Source: Kosakonia oryzendophytica (lineage in GTDB: Bacteria > Pseudomonadota > Gammaproteobacteria > Enterobacterales > Enterobacteriaceae). From it: 64,000 nucleotides of DNA. Where the stretch lies: positions 567,131-631,130 of the forward strand of contig NZ_FMAY01000002.1 in NCBI RefSeq assembly GCF_900094925.1, read 5' to 3'. The notes beneath the pieces were generated by a model that had not been told where the DNA came from, did not search any database, and saw only the letters and a program-made list of their open reading frames with translations. This document shows positions 51,436 to 61,440 of the stretch, piece after piece; position 1 is the stretch's first letter; each line of letters starts with the position of its first letter. Position numbers and translations under genes: made by a program.

Positions 51436-52395
51436 ATGAGTCTGAATTTCCTTGATTTCGAACAGCCGATTGCTGAGCTGGAAGCGAAAATCGATTCTCT
51501 GACCGCCGTTGGCCGTCAGGATGAAAAATTGGATATTAACATCGACGAAGAAGTGCATCGTCTGCGCGAAAAAAGCGTAGAGTTGACGCGCAAAATTTTC
51601 GCCGATCTTGGTGCGTGGCAGGTTGCCCAGTTGGCTCGCCATCCGCTGCGTCCATACACCCTGGATTATGTCCGTCTGGCTTTCGATGAGTTCGACGAAC
51701 TGGCAGGCGATCGTGCCTATGCAGATGATAAAGCCATCGTTGGCGGTATCGCGCGTCTGGATGGTCGTCCGGTCATGGTTATTGGCCACCAGAAAGGTCG
51801 CGAAACCAAAGAAAAAATTCGCCGCAATTTCGGTATGCCGGCGCCGGAAGGTTATCGCAAAGCGCTGCGCCTGATGGAAATGGCTGAACGCTTTAATATG
51901 CCGATCATCACCTTTATCGACACACCTGGCGCTTACCCGGGCGTGGGCGCTGAAGAGCGTGGTCAGTCCGAAGCGATTGCCCGCAACCTGCGTGAGATGT
52001 CTCGCCTGAATGTGCCGGTTATCTGTACCGTGATCGGTGAAGGCGGTTCCGGCGGCGCACTGGCGATTGGCGTCGGCGATAAAGTGAATATGCTGCAGTA
52101 CAGCACCTATTCCGTTATCTCGCCGGAAGGGTGTGCTTCTATCCTGTGGAAAAGCGCAGATAAAGCCCCACTGGCCGCAGATGCAATGGGCATTATCGCC
52201 CCGCGTCTGAAAGAGCTGAAGCTGATCGATTCCATTATCCCGGAACCGTTGGGCGGTGCGCACCGCAACCCGGAAACAATGGCAGCGTCGCTGAAAGCGC
52301 AACTGCTGGCTGATCTGGCCGATCTGGATGTGCTGAGCAAAGACGATCTGCGTAACCGCCGTTACCAGCGTCTGATGAGCTACGGCTACGCCTGA
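51436..52395 (+). CDS. accA: Acetyl-CoA carboxylase, carboxyltransferase alpha subunit
   Basis: With AccD it transfers the carboxyl group from biotin to acetyl-CoA, giving malonyl-CoA for fatty-acid synthesis. The length is 319, as in E. coli. An N-terminal helical segment ([13 protein letters not shown]) precedes the crotonase-like fold, with [23 protein letters not shown] (two glycine-rich parts near 155-175) and [15 protein letters not shown] near 205. It closes the long run from uppS that supplies envelope lipids. A REP-like palindrome lies 11 bases after the stop. Confidence 0.98.
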   Translation: MSLNFLDFEQPIAELEAKIDSLTAVGRQDEKLDINIDEEVHRLREKSVELTRKIFADLGAWQVAQLARHPLRPYTLDYVRLAFDEFDELAGDRAYADDKAIVGGIARLDGRPVMVIGHQKGRETKEKIRRNFGMPAPEGYRKALRLMEMAERFNMPIITFIDTPGAYPGVGAEERGQSEAIARNLREMSRLNVPVICTVIGEGGSGGALAIGVGDKVNMLQYSTYSVISPEGCASILWKSADKAPLAADAMGIIAPRLKELKLIDSIIPEPLGGAHRNPETMAASLKAQLLADLADLDVLSKDDLRNRRYQRLMSYGYA

Positions 52396-52406
52396 TAGTG
52401 CTGCAG

Positions 52407-52432
52407 GCCGGAGAGGCGGAGCGCCATCCGGC
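52407..52432. repeat. REP-like palindrome after accA
   Basis: GCCGGA (52407-52412) and TCCGGC (52427-52432) flank an inner GGCG/CGCC pair, the form of enterobacterial REP elements. It is the only clear one in the window and sits in the accA-ldcC gap, where such elements protect or end transcripts. Confidence 0.75.
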
Positions 52433-52522
52433 AGAAATAACGAGCTGCACCCTGTGTGCGGCTTTTTTTATATCTGCGGTTTACCTCAGCTATGCTTAGC
52501 TAATGATTTTAAGGAGGTAGCC

Positions 52523-54661
52523 GTGAATATTATTGCCATCATGGGACCGCATGGCGCGTTCTACAAAGATGAACCCATTAAGGAACTGGAGCAGGCGTTA
52601 CAGGCGCAAGGGTTTCAGATTATCCGGCCGCAAAATAGCAACGACTTACTGAAGTTTATTGAACACAACCCGCGCATCTGCGGGGTGATCTTTGACTGGG
52701 ATGAGTATTCCCTCGATTTGTGCAGTGAAATCAATCAACTTAATGAGTACCTGCCGCTTTACGCTTTTATCAACACACACTCGACCATGGATGTCAGCGC
52801 ACAGGATATGCGTATGGCGTTGTGGTTTTTTGAGTACGCGCTAAGCGCCGCCGACGATATTGCGACGCGTATCGGCCAGTACACGCAAGAGTACCTGGAA
52901 AACATTACGCCACCGTTTACCCGGGCGCTGTTCACCTATGTTAAAGAGGGTAAATACACCTTCTGCACGCCGGGGCATATGGCGGGTACTGCATACCAGA
53001 AAAGCCCGGTTGGATGCCTGTTTTACGACTTTTTTGGTGGCAACACGCTGAAAGCGGACGTGTCGATCTCGGTGACGGAACTGGGATCGTTGTTGGATCA
53101 CACCGGGCCGCATCTCGAAGCGGAAGAGTACATTGCCCGCACGTTCGGCGCAGAGCAGAGCTACATGGTGACCAACGGCACCTCGACGTCGAATAAAATT
53201 GTGGGGATGTATGCGGCGCCCGCCGGTAGCACCTTGCTTATCGATCGTAACTGCCATAAATCGCTGGCCCATCTACTGATGATGAGCGATGTCGTGCCAC
53301 TTTGGCTGAAACCGGGTCGTAACGCGCTGGGGATCCTCGGTGGGATCCCGCGCCGTGAGTTCACCCATGCCAGTATTGAGCAAAAGGTGGCGAATACTCG
53401 CGGAGCCCACTGGCCAGTGCATGCGGTGATCACCAACTCTACGTATGATGGGCTGCTGTATAACACCAATTGGATCAAACAGACGCTGGACGTTCCATCG
53501 ATCCACTTTGACTCCGCCTGGGTGCCGTACACCAATTTTCACCCGATCTATGCAGGCAAAAGCGGTATGAGTGGTGAACGGATGCCGGGCAAGGTCTTTT
53601 TTGAAACCCAGTCGACGCACAAAATGCTGGCGGCCTTCTCACAGGCATCGCTGATCCACATTAAAGGCGACTATGACGAAGAGACGTTCAACGAAGCGTT
53701 TATGATGCATACCACCACCTCGCCGAGCTATCCATTGGTGGCCTCAATTGAGACGGCTGCTGCGATGCTGCGCGGTAACCCTGGCAAACGACTGATTAAC
53801 CGTTCGGTGGAACGTGCACTGCACTTCCGCAAAGAAGTGCAGCGTTTGAAAGAGGAAGCAGAGGGTTGGTTTTTCGATATCTGGCAACCCGAAGAGATTG
53901 ATGAAGCTGACTGCTGGCCGGTTGCGCCGGGAGAGAGCTGGCACGGTTTTCGGGAAGCTGATGCCGATCATATGTTCCTTGATCCGGTGAAGGTCACTAT
54001 TTTAACGCCGGGGATGGATGAGCGGGGAAACATGAGTGACGAGGGGATCCCGGCTGCGCTGGTGGCAAAATTTCTCGACGAGCGCGGTGTGGTGGTCGAA
54101 AAAACAGGTCCATATAACCTACTGTTTCTGTTCAGCATTGGTATTGATAAAACCCGCGCTATGGGTTTGTTACGCGGCTTGATGGAATTTAAGCGCGCCT
54201 ACGATCTGAACCTGCGAGTGAAAAATATGCTGCCGGATCTCTATGCCGAAGATCCGGATTTCTACCGCACGATGCGGATTCAGGATCTGGCGCAGGGGAT
54301 CCATCGGCTTATCCGCCAGCACGATCTGCCTCGATTGATGTTGCAGGCGTTCGACGTGCTGCCGGAAATGAAAATGACACCGCATGAGGCCTGGCAGCGG
54401 CAGGTCCAGGGCGAAGTTGAAACCATCGAGCTGGAGAAACTGAGTGGCCGCATCTCCGCCAATATGATCCTGCCATATCCGCCTGGTGTCCCGCTGGTGA
54501 TGCCCGGCGAGATGATTACGGAAGCAAGCCGGCCAGTGCTCGATTTTTTACTGATGTTGTGTGCGATCGGCCGCCACTATCCCGGATTTGAAACCGACAT
54601 TCATGGCGCGAAGCGTGACGAGGAGGGGGTATACCGGGTACGAGTCCTAAAAGTCCACTGA
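52523..54661 (+). CDS. ldcC: Lysine decarboxylase, constitutive type
   Basis: PLP enzyme that turns lysine into cadaverine and CO2. The order is: wing domain (NIIAIMGPHGAFY onward), linker, a PLP-binding core with TQSTHKMLAAFSQASL holding the PLP lysine near residue 367, and a C-terminal domain. The length is 712 from GTG 52523, preceded by a perfect AAGGAGG; E. coli LdcC has 713. The inducible paralogue CadA is of similar size, but the accA-ldcC-yaeR order marks this as LdcC. No cadB antiporter gene lies next to it. Confidence 0.95.
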   Translation: MNIIAIMGPHGAFYKDEPIKELEQALQAQGFQIIRPQNSNDLLKFIEHNPRICGVIFDWDEYSLDLCSEINQLNEYLPLYAFINTHSTMDVSAQDMRMALWFFEYALSAADDIATRIGQYTQEYLENITPPFTRALFTYVKEGKYTFCTPGHMAGTAYQKSPVGCLFYDFFGGNTLKADVSISVTELGSLLDHTGPHLEAEEYIARTFGAEQSYMVTNGTSTSNKIVGMYAAPAGSTLLIDRNCHKSLAHLLMMSDVVPLWLKPGRNALGILGGIPRREFTHASIEQKVANTRGAHWPVHAVITNSTYDGLLYNTNWIKQTLDVPSIHFDSAWVPYTNFHPIYAGKSGMSGERMPGKVFFETQSTHKMLAAFSQASLIHIKGDYDEETFNEAFMMHTTTSPSYPLVASIETAAAMLRGNPGKRLINRSVERALHFRKEVQRLKEEAEGWFFDIWQPEEIDEADCWPVAPGESWHGFREADADHMFLDPVKVTILTPGMDERGNMSDEGIPAALVAKFLDERGVVVEKTGPYNLLFLFSIGIDKTRAMGLLRGLMEFKRAYDLNLRVKNMLPDLYAEDPDFYRTMRIQDLAQGIHRLIRQHDLPRLMLQAFDVLPEMKMTPHEAWQRQVQGEVETIELEKLSGRISANMILPYPPGVPLVMPGEMITEASRPVLDFLLMLCAIGRHYPGFETDIHGAKRDEEGVYRVRVLKVH

Positions 54662-54720
54662 TCTGTTGCGGTCAAATGCGGGCAGAGTTAACGTGCTGGG
54701 AGGAATAAAAAGGAGCGATC

Positions 54721-55110
54721 ATGCTGGGTTTAAAACAGGTTCATCACATTGCTATCATTGCCACGGACTATGCCAAAAGCAAAGCCTTCTACTGCGATAT
54801 TCTCGGTTTTACGCTGCAAAGCGAAGTCTACCGGGAAGCCCGCGATTCCTGGAAAGGCGACCTGGCGCTGAACGGGCATTATGTGATTGAGCTGTTTTCG
54901 TTTCCCTTTCCACCCCATCGTCCCAGCCGCCCTGAAGCCTGCGGCTTGCGCCATCTGGCGTTTAGCGTCGAAGATATTGATCAGGCAGTGGCGCACCTTC
55001 AGGCGCATGGCGTAACGTGTGAAGCGATCCGTATTGACCCGTATACCGATAAACGGTTTACCTTCTTTAACGATCCTGATGGCCTGCCGCTGGAGCTTTA
55101 CCAGCAGTAA
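54721..55110 (+). CDS. yaeR: VOC-family metalloprotein YaeR
   Basis: A 129-residue protein of the vicinal oxygen chelate (glyoxalase I/dioxygenase) superfamily, function unknown. Two paired beta-alpha-beta-beta-beta modules are visible: LKQVHHIAIIATDYAKSKAF at the start and LRHLAFSVEDIDQAVAHL in the middle. Likely metal ligands are the histidines of VHHIAI and RHLAF and the glutamate of PLELY at the end. The start ATG at 54721 follows AAGGAG. It lies 59 bases after ldcC and ahead of tilS, as in E. coli. Confidence 0.93.
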   Translation: MLGLKQVHHIAIIATDYAKSKAFYCDILGFTLQSEVYREARDSWKGDLALNGHYVIELFSFPFPPHRPSRPEACGLRHLAFSVEDIDQAVAHLQAHGVTCEAIRIDPYTDKRFTFFNDPDGLPLELYQQ

Positions 55111-55173
55111 TACTTGCCACACAAAGCATTGCCCGGTAACGTGCCGGGCAAGGTTTCCGTTTTGATAACTGCA

Positions 55174-56472
55174 ATGACCACACCCCTTTTCGATTCGATG
55201 CCAACCACCGCGCGCCAGTTTCTGGTGGCATTTAGTGGTGGGTTGGATTCGACCGTATTGCTGCACACGCTGTGGTGCTTGCGTGAACAACAGCCAGATA
55301 TCCGTCTGCGCGCTGTCCATGTGCATCACGGTTTGAGTTCCCATGCCGACCATTGGGCGCAGCACTGTGAGCAGGTGTGCGCGCGTTGGCAAATCCCGTT
55401 AACGATAGTGCGCGTGACGCTGGTGAATAATGGCGAAGGTATTGAGGCACAAGCGCGTAATGCGCGTTATCAGGCCTTTCGCCAGACGTTGCAAGCCGGA
55501 GAAGTCCTGCTGACTGCCCAGCATTTAGACGATCAGTGTGAAACGTTTTTACTGGCGCTAAAACGCGGTAGTGGGCCCGCCGGGCTTGCCGCAATGCCGG
55601 AAAGTTTGCCGTTTGCCGGAACACAGCTTATTCGCCCGCTTCTCAATCACACGCGACAGGCGCTGCATCAGTGGGCGCTGGCACATGATTTATGCTGGAT
55701 CGAAGATGAAAGTAATGCCGATGCCAGCTTTGATCGTAATTTTTTACGCTTACAGATTTTGCCCTTACTGACCGCCCGCTGGCCGCATTTCGCCTCGGCC
55801 ACAGCGCGTAGCGCTGCGCTGTGTGGAGAGCAGGAACAACTGCTGGACGAACTGCTGGCCAGCGAACTGGCGATGGCGACCACTGCCGACGGCGCACTGA
55901 ATATTGCCTCATTGCTGGATCTCAGTGAGGTAAGACGTAATGCGTTGCTGCGTCGCTGGTTGGCGCAGCAGGGAGCCGCGATGCCCTCGCGGGCGATGCT
56001 TCACCGTTTATGGCAGGAAGTGGCATTAGCCCGTGATGATGCTGAGCCCGCGCTGCGGCTGGGAGAATATGACGTTCGCCGTTATCACGGCAACTTATGG
56101 TGGAACAAACGGCGTATTAGCCAGCGAGGGACGCAGCTTGCGTGGGCCTGCGTGACTGAACCACTGATCTTACCGGCGGATCTGGGGACGCTGTCATTGC
56201 TGGCTGGCGGTGAATTACGTGCACCGCAGGCGCATGAAGCGGTGTCGGTACGTTTCCAGGCTTCAGGGTTACTGCACATTGTCGGGCGTAGCGGTGGGCG
56301 CAAGCTGAAGAAGATTTGGCAGGAGCTTGGCGTTCCCCCCTGGCGCCGCGATACCACGCCGCTGCTGTTCTATGGTGAAACATTGATAGCGGCGGCAGAG
56401 GTGTTTGTAACACAAGCGGGTATCAAAGAAGCGGGTCAGAACGGCGTGCAGCTGGTGTGGAAGCAAAGATAA
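55174..56472 (+). CDS. tilS: tRNA(Ile)-lysidine synthetase
   Basis: Adds lysine to C34 of the tRNA-Ile with CAU anticodon, so that it reads AUA and is charged with isoleucine. The N-terminal PP-loop ATPase motif [11 protein letters not shown] lies near residue 21-31. HVHHGLS and [20 protein letters not shown] follow, with C-terminal domains ending near 432. The start was placed at ATG 55174 (MTTPLFDSM), which gives 432 residues as in E. coli; an in-frame ATG eight codons later and a longer upstream frame are alternatives. The N-terminal 15 residues and the middle region (about 320-345) diverge most from E. coli. Confidence 0.92.
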   Translation: MTTPLFDSMPTTARQFLVAFSGGLDSTVLLHTLWCLREQQPDIRLRAVHVHHGLSSHADHWAQHCEQVCARWQIPLTIVRVTLVNNGEGIEAQARNARYQAFRQTLQAGEVLLTAQHLDDQCETFLLALKRGSGPAGLAAMPESLPFAGTQLIRPLLNHTRQALHQWALAHDLCWIEDESNADASFDRNFLRLQILPLLTARWPHFASATARSAALCGEQEQLLDELLASELAMATTADGALNIASLLDLSEVRRNALLRRWLAQQGAAMPSRAMLHRLWQEVALARDDAEPALRLGEYDVRRYHGNLWWNKRRISQRGTQLAWACVTEPLILPADLGTLSLLAGGELRAPQAHEAVSVRFQASGLLHIVGRSGGRKLKKIWQELGVPPWRRDTTPLLFYGETLIAAAEVFVTQAGIKEAGQNGVQLVWKQR

Positions 56473-56500
56473 CGGGCAACATGCGCTGCCCGCAAAACAA

Positions 56501-56761
56501 TCAGGACTCGCTCACCACAACGGTGCCGATTTCGGGATGGCTGAAGCTGGCAATTTTGTCGAGACGCAGTTCGCGCGCGGTGCCCGCCACGTCGACCACC
56601 AGATACTCCACATTTTTACGTGAGACTAAATCGTTGGCTTTGGCACTGAGCTTCTCGCCGTCTTTCAGTTCCAGCGCCAGTAACAGATGATGCTGGCAGG
56701 CGAGCTCAAGGTTGTCATAGTCATCACAGTTGATGGGTTGATAGGCATCATTCATTGACAT
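56501..56761 (-). CDS. rof: Rho-binding antiterminator Rof (YaeO)
   Basis: A small acidic protein that binds Rho near its RNA-binding site and reduces Rho-dependent termination. It is 86 residues from ATG 56761 ([20 protein letters not shown]), with GAGCG at good spacing; a second ATG two codons later would give 84. The Sm-like beta fold is consistent with the strand-rich [17 protein letters not shown] region. Its start overlaps the end of yaeP by 14 bases, so the two are coupled. It ends 28 bases from the convergent tilS. Confidence 0.93.
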   Translation of the reverse strand: MSMNDAYQPINCDDYDNLELACQHHLLLALELKDGEKLSAKANDLVSRKNVEYLVVDVAGTARELRLDKIASFSHPEIGTVVVSES

Positions 56762-56948
56762 AATCGCTCACCAGTAAGTTCGCGGCAGCGTACGCCGCCT
56801 TTTCCCTGACCGACTCTGAAAGGGTGTCATCCGACGCCATTTCATTTAGCACTTTCAATACGCATCCCAGCGCGTCCGGGATATACCCGAGATCTCCGCT
56901 GGCAATTTCTGCATAGCGTTTACGCACTAACTCACAATAATTGTTCAC
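56748..56948 (-). CDS. yaeP: UPF0253 protein YaeP, GTG start
   Basis: A 66-residue protein of unknown function. It reads [20 protein letters not shown] onward and is helical and conserved across enterobacteria. The start is GTG at 56948, preceded by AGGAGGTGAT, an almost perfect ribosome-binding site; a longer frame upstream (to 57005) reads through that site and was rejected. It is the first gene of a two-gene unit with rof. The steady pairing suggests a link with Rho control, but this is inference from position only. Confidence 0.92.
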   Translation of the reverse strand: MNNYCELVRKRYAEIASGDLGYIPDALGCVLKVLNEMASDDTLSESVREKAAYAAANLLVSDYVNE

Positions 56949-57025
56949 ATCACCTCCTGTCAGCAACCTGACTTTACTGTGAGATAACACTAAGCCTACG
57001 AACATACACTCTGTTTAGCAAGGTG

Positions 57026-57053
57026 ACTATACCACAGCTTGTTAATCATTATC
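57026..57053 (-). promoter_or_regulatory. Candidate yaeP-rof promoter with Fur-like sequence
   Basis: On the minus strand TATAGT (57031-57026) is preceded by TGG, an extended -10 element. The bases upstream (57053-57035) match the Fur 19-mer at 14 positions, including an unbroken run of 11. A protein bound there would cover the -35 and spacer. AT-rich gaps give such scores by chance (a 14/19 match also lies near 32725-32743), so the operator part is tentative. Confidence 0.4.
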
Positions 57054-57143
57054 AGAGTGATGAATACCTGCATGCACAAGAGATAACAGCGCTTTATGCC
57101 GGGATTCGTTACAATAGCGACCATTTTATGAAGGAGTGGTGTT

Positions 57144-57689
57144 ATGGCGCTAAAAGCGACAATTTATAAAGCAATGGTCAACGTTGCCGATCTCGATCGT
57201 AATCAGTTTTTAGATGCCTCATTGACGCTGGCGCGCCATCCTTCCGAGACACAAGAGCGCATGATGCTGCGCCTGCTGGCCTGGATAAAGTATGCCGATG
57301 AGCGTCTGCACTTTACTCGCGGGCTGAGCGCAGAAGATGAGCCGGAAGCCTGGCTGCGCAATGATTATCTGGGTATTGATCTGTGGATCGAGTTGGGCCT
57401 GCCGGACGAAAAGCGGCTGAAGAAAGCCTGTACCCAGGCAAAAGAGGTGGCGTTATTTACCTATAATTCACGCGCGGCGCAAATTTGGTGGCAGCAAAAT
57501 CAGACGCGCTGCGCGACGTTCAGCAACCTGAGCATCTGGTATCTTGATGATGCGCAACTGGCCGGGCTGAGTGGCTTTGCCGACGATCGCACCATGAATT
57601 TGCAGGCAACGTTGCAGGATGGTGCTATCTGGCTTTCGGACGACAGTCAGAACCTTGAGATCCACCTTGAATCCTGGCAGCAGCCGTAA
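57144..57689 (+). CDS. yaeQ: YaeQ family protein (PD-(D/E)XK-like fold)
   Basis: A conserved 181-residue protein. The family has a variant of the PD-(D/E)XK nuclease fold, and E. coli YaeQ was once thought to compensate for loss of RfaH, a claim later withdrawn; its function is unknown. Conserved stretches include [20 protein letters not shown] near 28-47 and [17 protein letters not shown] near 78-94, which hold the putative acidic residues. The start ATG follows AAGGAG. Its stop shares one base with the arfB start. Divergent from yaeP. Confidence 0.93.
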   Translation: MALKATIYKAMVNVADLDRNQFLDASLTLARHPSETQERMMLRLLAWIKYADERLHFTRGLSAEDEPEAWLRNDYLGIDLWIELGLPDEKRLKKACTQAKEVALFTYNSRAAQIWWQQNQTRCATFSNLSIWYLDDAQLAGLSGFADDRTMNLQATLQDGAIWLSDDSQNLEIHLESWQQP

Positions 57690-58111
57690 TGATTGAGATT
57701 TCCCGTGCGGTTGCTATTGCCGAGGACGAACTGGAGATCACCGCAGTTCGCTCGCAGGGGGCGGGTGGCCAGCATGTTAACAAGAGTTCAACGGCCATTC
57801 ACTTGCGTTTTGACATTCGGGCCTCCAGCCTGCCAGAGTATTACAAAGCACGTTTACTTGATGCTTCGCACCATCTGATTAGCAGCGAAGGCTGGATAGT
57901 GATAAAAGCGCAGGAGTACCGCAGCCAGGAGATGAATCGCGAAGCGGCGATCGCCCGCCTGGTGGCGTTAATAAAAGAATTGACGGTGGTGCAGAAGAGT
58001 CGTCGTGCTACGCGTCCGACGCGCGCCTCGAAAGAGCGTCGACTCACGACGAAAGCGCAAAAGTCTTCCGTGAAAGCGCTACGTGGAAAGGTTCGTCGTC
58101 ATGATGGCTGA
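57689..58111 (+). CDS. arfB: Alternative ribosome-rescue factor B (peptidyl-tRNA hydrolase)
   Basis: Rescues ribosomes stalled on mRNAs without a stop codon. It acts like a codon-independent release factor, with its tail in the empty mRNA channel. The GGQ motif is at residues 26-28 ([13 protein letters not shown]). The C-terminal tail from about 105 is basic and disordered ([16 protein letters not shown] onward, ending KVRRHDG), as needed for function. The length is 140, as in E. coli YaeJ. Overlaps yaeQ by one base and is followed by nlpE 35 bases on. Confidence 0.96.
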   Translation: MIEISRAVAIAEDELEITAVRSQGAGGQHVNKSSTAIHLRFDIRASSLPEYYKARLLDASHHLISSEGWIVIKAQEYRSQEMNREAAIARLVALIKELTVVQKSRRATRPTRASKERRLTTKAQKSSVKALRGKVRRHDG

Positions 58112-58146
58112 CGGACTTCAACAGAACGATTCATAAGGAATAACGA

Positions 58147-58842
58147 GTGAATAAGGCGATTTTGTCGGCGGTGGTGGGAGGATTGCTTTTCGCCCTCATC
58201 GGATGCAATAACCGCGGCGATGTTGAAATGGTGCAGCCCACGCAGGTTGAAGAACTGAAACCGATGCAGCAGAGTTGGCGCGGCGTGTTGCCCTGCGCGG
58301 ATTGTGAAGGCATTGAAACGTCTCTGTTTCTGGCCAAAGACGGTAGCTGGGTGATGAACCAGCGCTATCAGGGCGGAAAAGCGCCATCCGTTTTCGGTTC
58401 GTACGGCAAATGGGCGCGCACGGCGGATAAACTTATTCTGACCGATACACACGGTGAGAAAACCTATTTCCGTGCTAAAGGCGAAGCGCTGGAGATGCTG
58501 GACAGAGAAGGCAATCCAATAACCTCACAGCTTAACTACACTCTCCAACCGGTGAAAGCCGCACTGCCTGCTACGCCAATGGCGATGCGAGGTATGTATA
58601 TGTACATGGCCGATACCGCCGTCTTTACCGATTGTGCCACGGGTATGAAAGTGGCCGTTGCCAGCAATGCGCAGCTTGAACGTGATTATGCCGCAGCGCG
58701 CGGCACAGAGACCAAACCCATTTTGCTGGTGGTGGACGGGCATTTTGCCGTGGAGCCGAACCCGGATACTGGCGCGCCGCAGAAGGTACTGGTGACAAAC
58801 AGCAAAGGCAAGTTTGACGCGAAAAAGAACTGTGACGACTAA
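58147..58842 (+). CDS. nlpE: Outer-membrane lipoprotein NlpE, Cpx activator
   Basis: Surface-sensing lipoprotein that activates the Cpx envelope stress response when lipoprotein sorting, redox state or adhesion is disturbed. The signal peptide ends in the lipobox ALIGC (Cys20); Asn at +2 predicts outer-membrane sorting. A CADC pair (Cys50 and Cys53) lies in the N-terminal barrel, and two more cysteines (in FTDCATG and near the end in KKNCDD) would form the redox-sensitive C-terminal bond. The length is 231, against 236 in E. coli. The start is GTG at 58147. The gap to proS is only 61 bases, leaving no room for the yaeF gene of K-12. Confidence 0.94.
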   Translation: MNKAILSAVVGGLLFALIGCNNRGDVEMVQPTQVEELKPMQQSWRGVLPCADCEGIETSLFLAKDGSWVMNQRYQGGKAPSVFGSYGKWARTADKLILTDTHGEKTYFRAKGEALEMLDREGNPITSQLNYTLQPVKAALPATPMAMRGMYMYMADTAVFTDCATGMKVAVASNAQLERDYAAARGTETKPILLVVDGHFAVEPNPDTGAPQKVLVTNSKGKFDAKKNCDD

Positions 58843-58866
58843 TCCTGCGTTGTGTTAGCCGCAATA

Positions 58867-58890
58867 AAAAAGCCCCGTCAGGGGCTTTTT
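58867..58890. terminator. Bidirectional terminator between nlpE and proS
   Basis: AAAAAGCCCC (58867-58876) pairs with GGGGCTTTTT (58881-58890) around GTCA. A and T runs on both sides serve the convergent nlpE and proS. Confidence 0.93.
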
Positions 58891-58903
58891 GTTGTTGTGC
58901 CGC

Positions 58904-60622
58904 TTAGCCTTTGATGGCGTTAACCAGGTAGTCCAGGATATCACCGGTTTTGATCAGCTGCTTCTCACCGTTGCGACGATATTTGTATTCAATGTCGTCG
59001 TTGTCGAGGTTGCGATCGCCAATCACGATGGTGTGAGGAATACCGATCAGTTCCATGTCGGCAAACATGACGCCCGGACGCTCTTTACGGTCATCCATCA
59101 GCACTTCAATACCCTGCGCGCGCAGCTCAGCGTACAGTTTTTCCGCCAGTTCCTGTACACGGTAGGATTTGTGCATATTCATCGGCAGAATAGCGACCTG
59201 GAACGGGGCAATCGCATCCGGCCAGACGATACCGCGCTCGTCATGGTTCTGCTCAATCGCTGCGGCAACCACGCGGGTAACACCGATACCATAGCACCCC
59301 ATGGTCAGGATCTGGTTACGGCCATCTTCGCCCTGCACCGCAGCGTTCAGTGCCTGGGAGTATTTGGTGCCCAGTTGGAAAATATGACCGACTTCGATAC
59401 CGCGTTTGATCAGCAGCGTACCTTTGCCATCCGGGCTTGGATCGCCGGCAACCACGTTGCGGATATCTGCAACAACCGGGGTGGCCACATCGCGATCCCA
59501 GTTAATGCCGAAGTAGTGCTTACCATCGATATTCGCACCGGCGGAGAAATCGCTCATCGCCGCAACGGTACGGTCAATGATCACCGGAATCGGCATATTG
59601 ACCGGGCCGAGAGAGCCAGGGCCTGCATTGACGACCGCACGGATTTCCGCTTCGGTGGCGAAGGTCAACGGCGCAGCAACCTGCGGTAACTTCTCGGCTT
59701 TGACTTCGTTCAGTTCGTGATCGCCGCGTACTAACAGCGCAACCAGCGCAGAACCGCTCTCTTCCGTGGCTTTCACCAGCAGCGTTTTAACGGTTTTCTC
59801 AATTGGCAGATTGAACTGTTCCACCAGCTCGGCGATGGTTTTTGCATTCGGCGTATCAACCAGCGTCATTTCCTGCGTCGCGGCGGCGCGCGGCTCTTTC
59901 GGTGCCAGCGCTTCAGCAAACTCAATGTTAGCGGCAAAATCAGAGGAGTCAGAGAAGATCACATCGTCTTCACCACTTTGCGCCAGTACCTGGAATTCGT
60001 GCGATGCGCTACCGCCAATTGAACCGGTGTCCGCTTGCACTGCGCGGAAATCCAGATCCATACGGCTGAAAATTTTGCTGTAAGCAGCGTACATTGCATC
60101 GTACGTTTCCTGCAGGGATTCCTGAGAAGTATGGAAAGAGTAAGCATCTTTCATCAGGAACTCGCGGGAGCGCATCACGCCAAAGCGCGGGCGCACTTCG
60201 TCACGGAACTTGGTCTGGATCTGGAAGAAGTTCAGCGGGAGCTGCTTGTAAGAGTTCAGTTCATTGCGGATCAAGTCCGTGATCACTTCTTCGTGGGTCG
60301 GACCGAGCACAAACGGACGTTCGCCGCGATCGACAAAACGCAGCAGTTCCGGACCATATTGCTCCCAACGACCGCTTTCCTGCCAGAGATCCGCTGGCTG
60401 CACGACTGGCATCGACACCTCAATCGCACCGGCGTTATTCATCTCTTCACGCACGATGTTTTCGACTTTTTTCAGAACACGCACACCGGTCGGCAGCCAG
60501 GTATACAACCCGGAGGCCAGTTTGCGGATCATCCCGGCGCGCAGCATCAGCTGGTGGCTGATGACTTCGGCGTCGGCAGGCGTCTCCTTCAGGGTGGAGA
60601 GCAGATATTGGCTAGTACGCAT
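58904..60622 (-). CDS. proS: Prolyl-tRNA synthetase
   Basis: Charges tRNA-Pro. Class II enzyme with motif 1 around [20 protein letters not shown], motif 2 around [21 protein letters not shown] (split in two here) and motif 3 in [17 protein letters not shown]. Between motifs 2 and 3 lies the inserted editing domain (about residues 225-400), which clears Ala-tRNA-Pro. The C-terminal anticodon-binding domain follows. The length is 572 from ATG 60622 (MRTSQYLLS), equal to E. coli; eight further in-frame residues upstream were rejected. Confidence 0.98.
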   Translation of the reverse strand: MRTSQYLLSTLKETPADAEVISHQLMLRAGMIRKLASGLYTWLPTGVRVLKKVENIVREEMNNAGAIEVSMPVVQPADLWQESGRWEQYGPELLRFVDRGERPFVLGPTHEEVITDLIRNELNSYKQLPLNFFQIQTKFRDEVRPRFGVMRSREFLMKDAYSFHTSQESLQETYDAMYAAYSKIFSRMDLDFRAVQADTGSIGGSASHEFQVLAQSGEDDVIFSDSSDFAANIEFAEALAPKEPRAAATQEMTLVDTPNAKTIAELVEQFNLPIEKTVKTLLVKATEESGSALVALLVRGDHELNEVKAEKLPQVAAPLTFATEAEIRAVVNAGPGSLGPVNMPIPVIIDRTVAAMSDFSAGANIDGKHYFGINWDRDVATPVVADIRNVVAGDPSPDGKGTLLIKRGIEVGHIFQLGTKYSQALNAAVQGEDGRNQILTMGCYGIGVTRVVAAAIEQNHDERGIVWPDAIAPFQVAILPMNMHKSYRVQELAEKLYAELRAQGIEVLMDDRKERPGVMFADMELIGIPHTIVIGDRNLDNDDIEYKYRRNGEKQLIKTGDILDYLVNAIKG

Positions 60623-60732
60623 CTTGTTACGGTTCCATTTGGACAATTGGAGCAGGCCCGGAGCGGACCTGACACAAAAAAGTGGTTTAGTTTATCAGCC
60701 TGGCAGAGATGCCAAAAGAGAGGGGAATAAAA

Positions 60733-61440
60733 TTAGCGTGCTTCGAGTGCAAACACTTCGAATCCCGCATCGGTTACGCGCCAGCGCACGTTAAAATCCA
60801 GCAGCCAGACAGCATAGGTTTTCCCCTGCTCTTCATCTTTACGGTAAGCCGGTCGCGGATCCTGCGCCAGAACGTCAACCAAAAAGGCTTTTAACTGCGG
60901 GTAACGCGTTGCCAGCGCTGCCAGTTGCGCCTCAATTTCCGCCGTGAAAAAGACCGGAATATCTGCGGTCGGAGCCTGTTGCGCGTAGCTGGCTTGCGCA
61001 TTGGGCAGCGCTTCGGCAAATGGCAGGTACGGTTTGATATCCACGACCGGCGTGCCATCGACCAGATCCAGACTGCCCAGTTGCAAGATAACCTGATCTT
61101 TATGGCAACGAATACCGTTGAGTTCAACCAGCGACATGCCAATCGGGTTAGGGCGGAAAGTGGAGCGGGTGGCAAACACGCCCATGCGTGCATTGCCGCC
61201 GAGGCGCGGAGGGCGCACGGTCGGGCGCCAGCCGCCTTCCATCGTTTGATGAAAAACGAAAAGAACCCATAGATGACTGAATGCTTCCAGGCCGCGTACG
61301 GCTTCGGCCTGATTATAGGGGGGAAGTAAGTGAAGTTCGCCGCCACCTTGTTTCACCAGACCAGGCTGGCGCGGCACGGCAAACTTCTCTTTGTACGGCG
61401 AACGAATAACGCCTATTTGTTCAAAAGCAAAGCTACTCAT
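60733..61440 (-). CDS. trmO: tRNA (N6-threonylcarbamoyladenosine(37)-N6)-methyltransferase TrmO
   Basis: Methylates t6A37 of threonine tRNAs to m6t6A using S-adenosylmethionine, improving codon-anticodon fit. An unusual class VIII methyltransferase with a single-sheet beta barrel, of 235 residues. Signatures: IGVIRSPYKEKFAVPRQPGL at the N-terminus, VFATRSTFRPNPIGMSLVEL near 105-125 and DLVDGTPVVDIKPYLPF near 140. The start ATG (MSSFAFEQ) lies in the rcsF stop as ATGA, so the pair is coupled. Confidence 0.95.
   Translation of the reverse strand: MSSFAFEQIGVIRSPYKEKFAVPRQPGLVKQGGGELHLLPPYNQAEAVRGLEAFSHLWVLFVFHQTMEGGWRPTVRPPRLGGNARMGVFATRSTFRPNPIGMSLVELNGIRCHKDQVILQLGSLDLVDGTPVVDIKPYLPFAEALPNAQASYAQQAPTADIPVFFTAEIEAQLAALATRYPQLKAFLVDVLAQDPRPAYRKDEEQGKTYAVWLLDFNVRWRVTDAGFEVFALEAR

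Noticed and set aside
51364-52302. A 312-residue frame opposite accA
   Set aside because: Shadow of accA and the dnaE end; composition dominated by complemented frequent codons.
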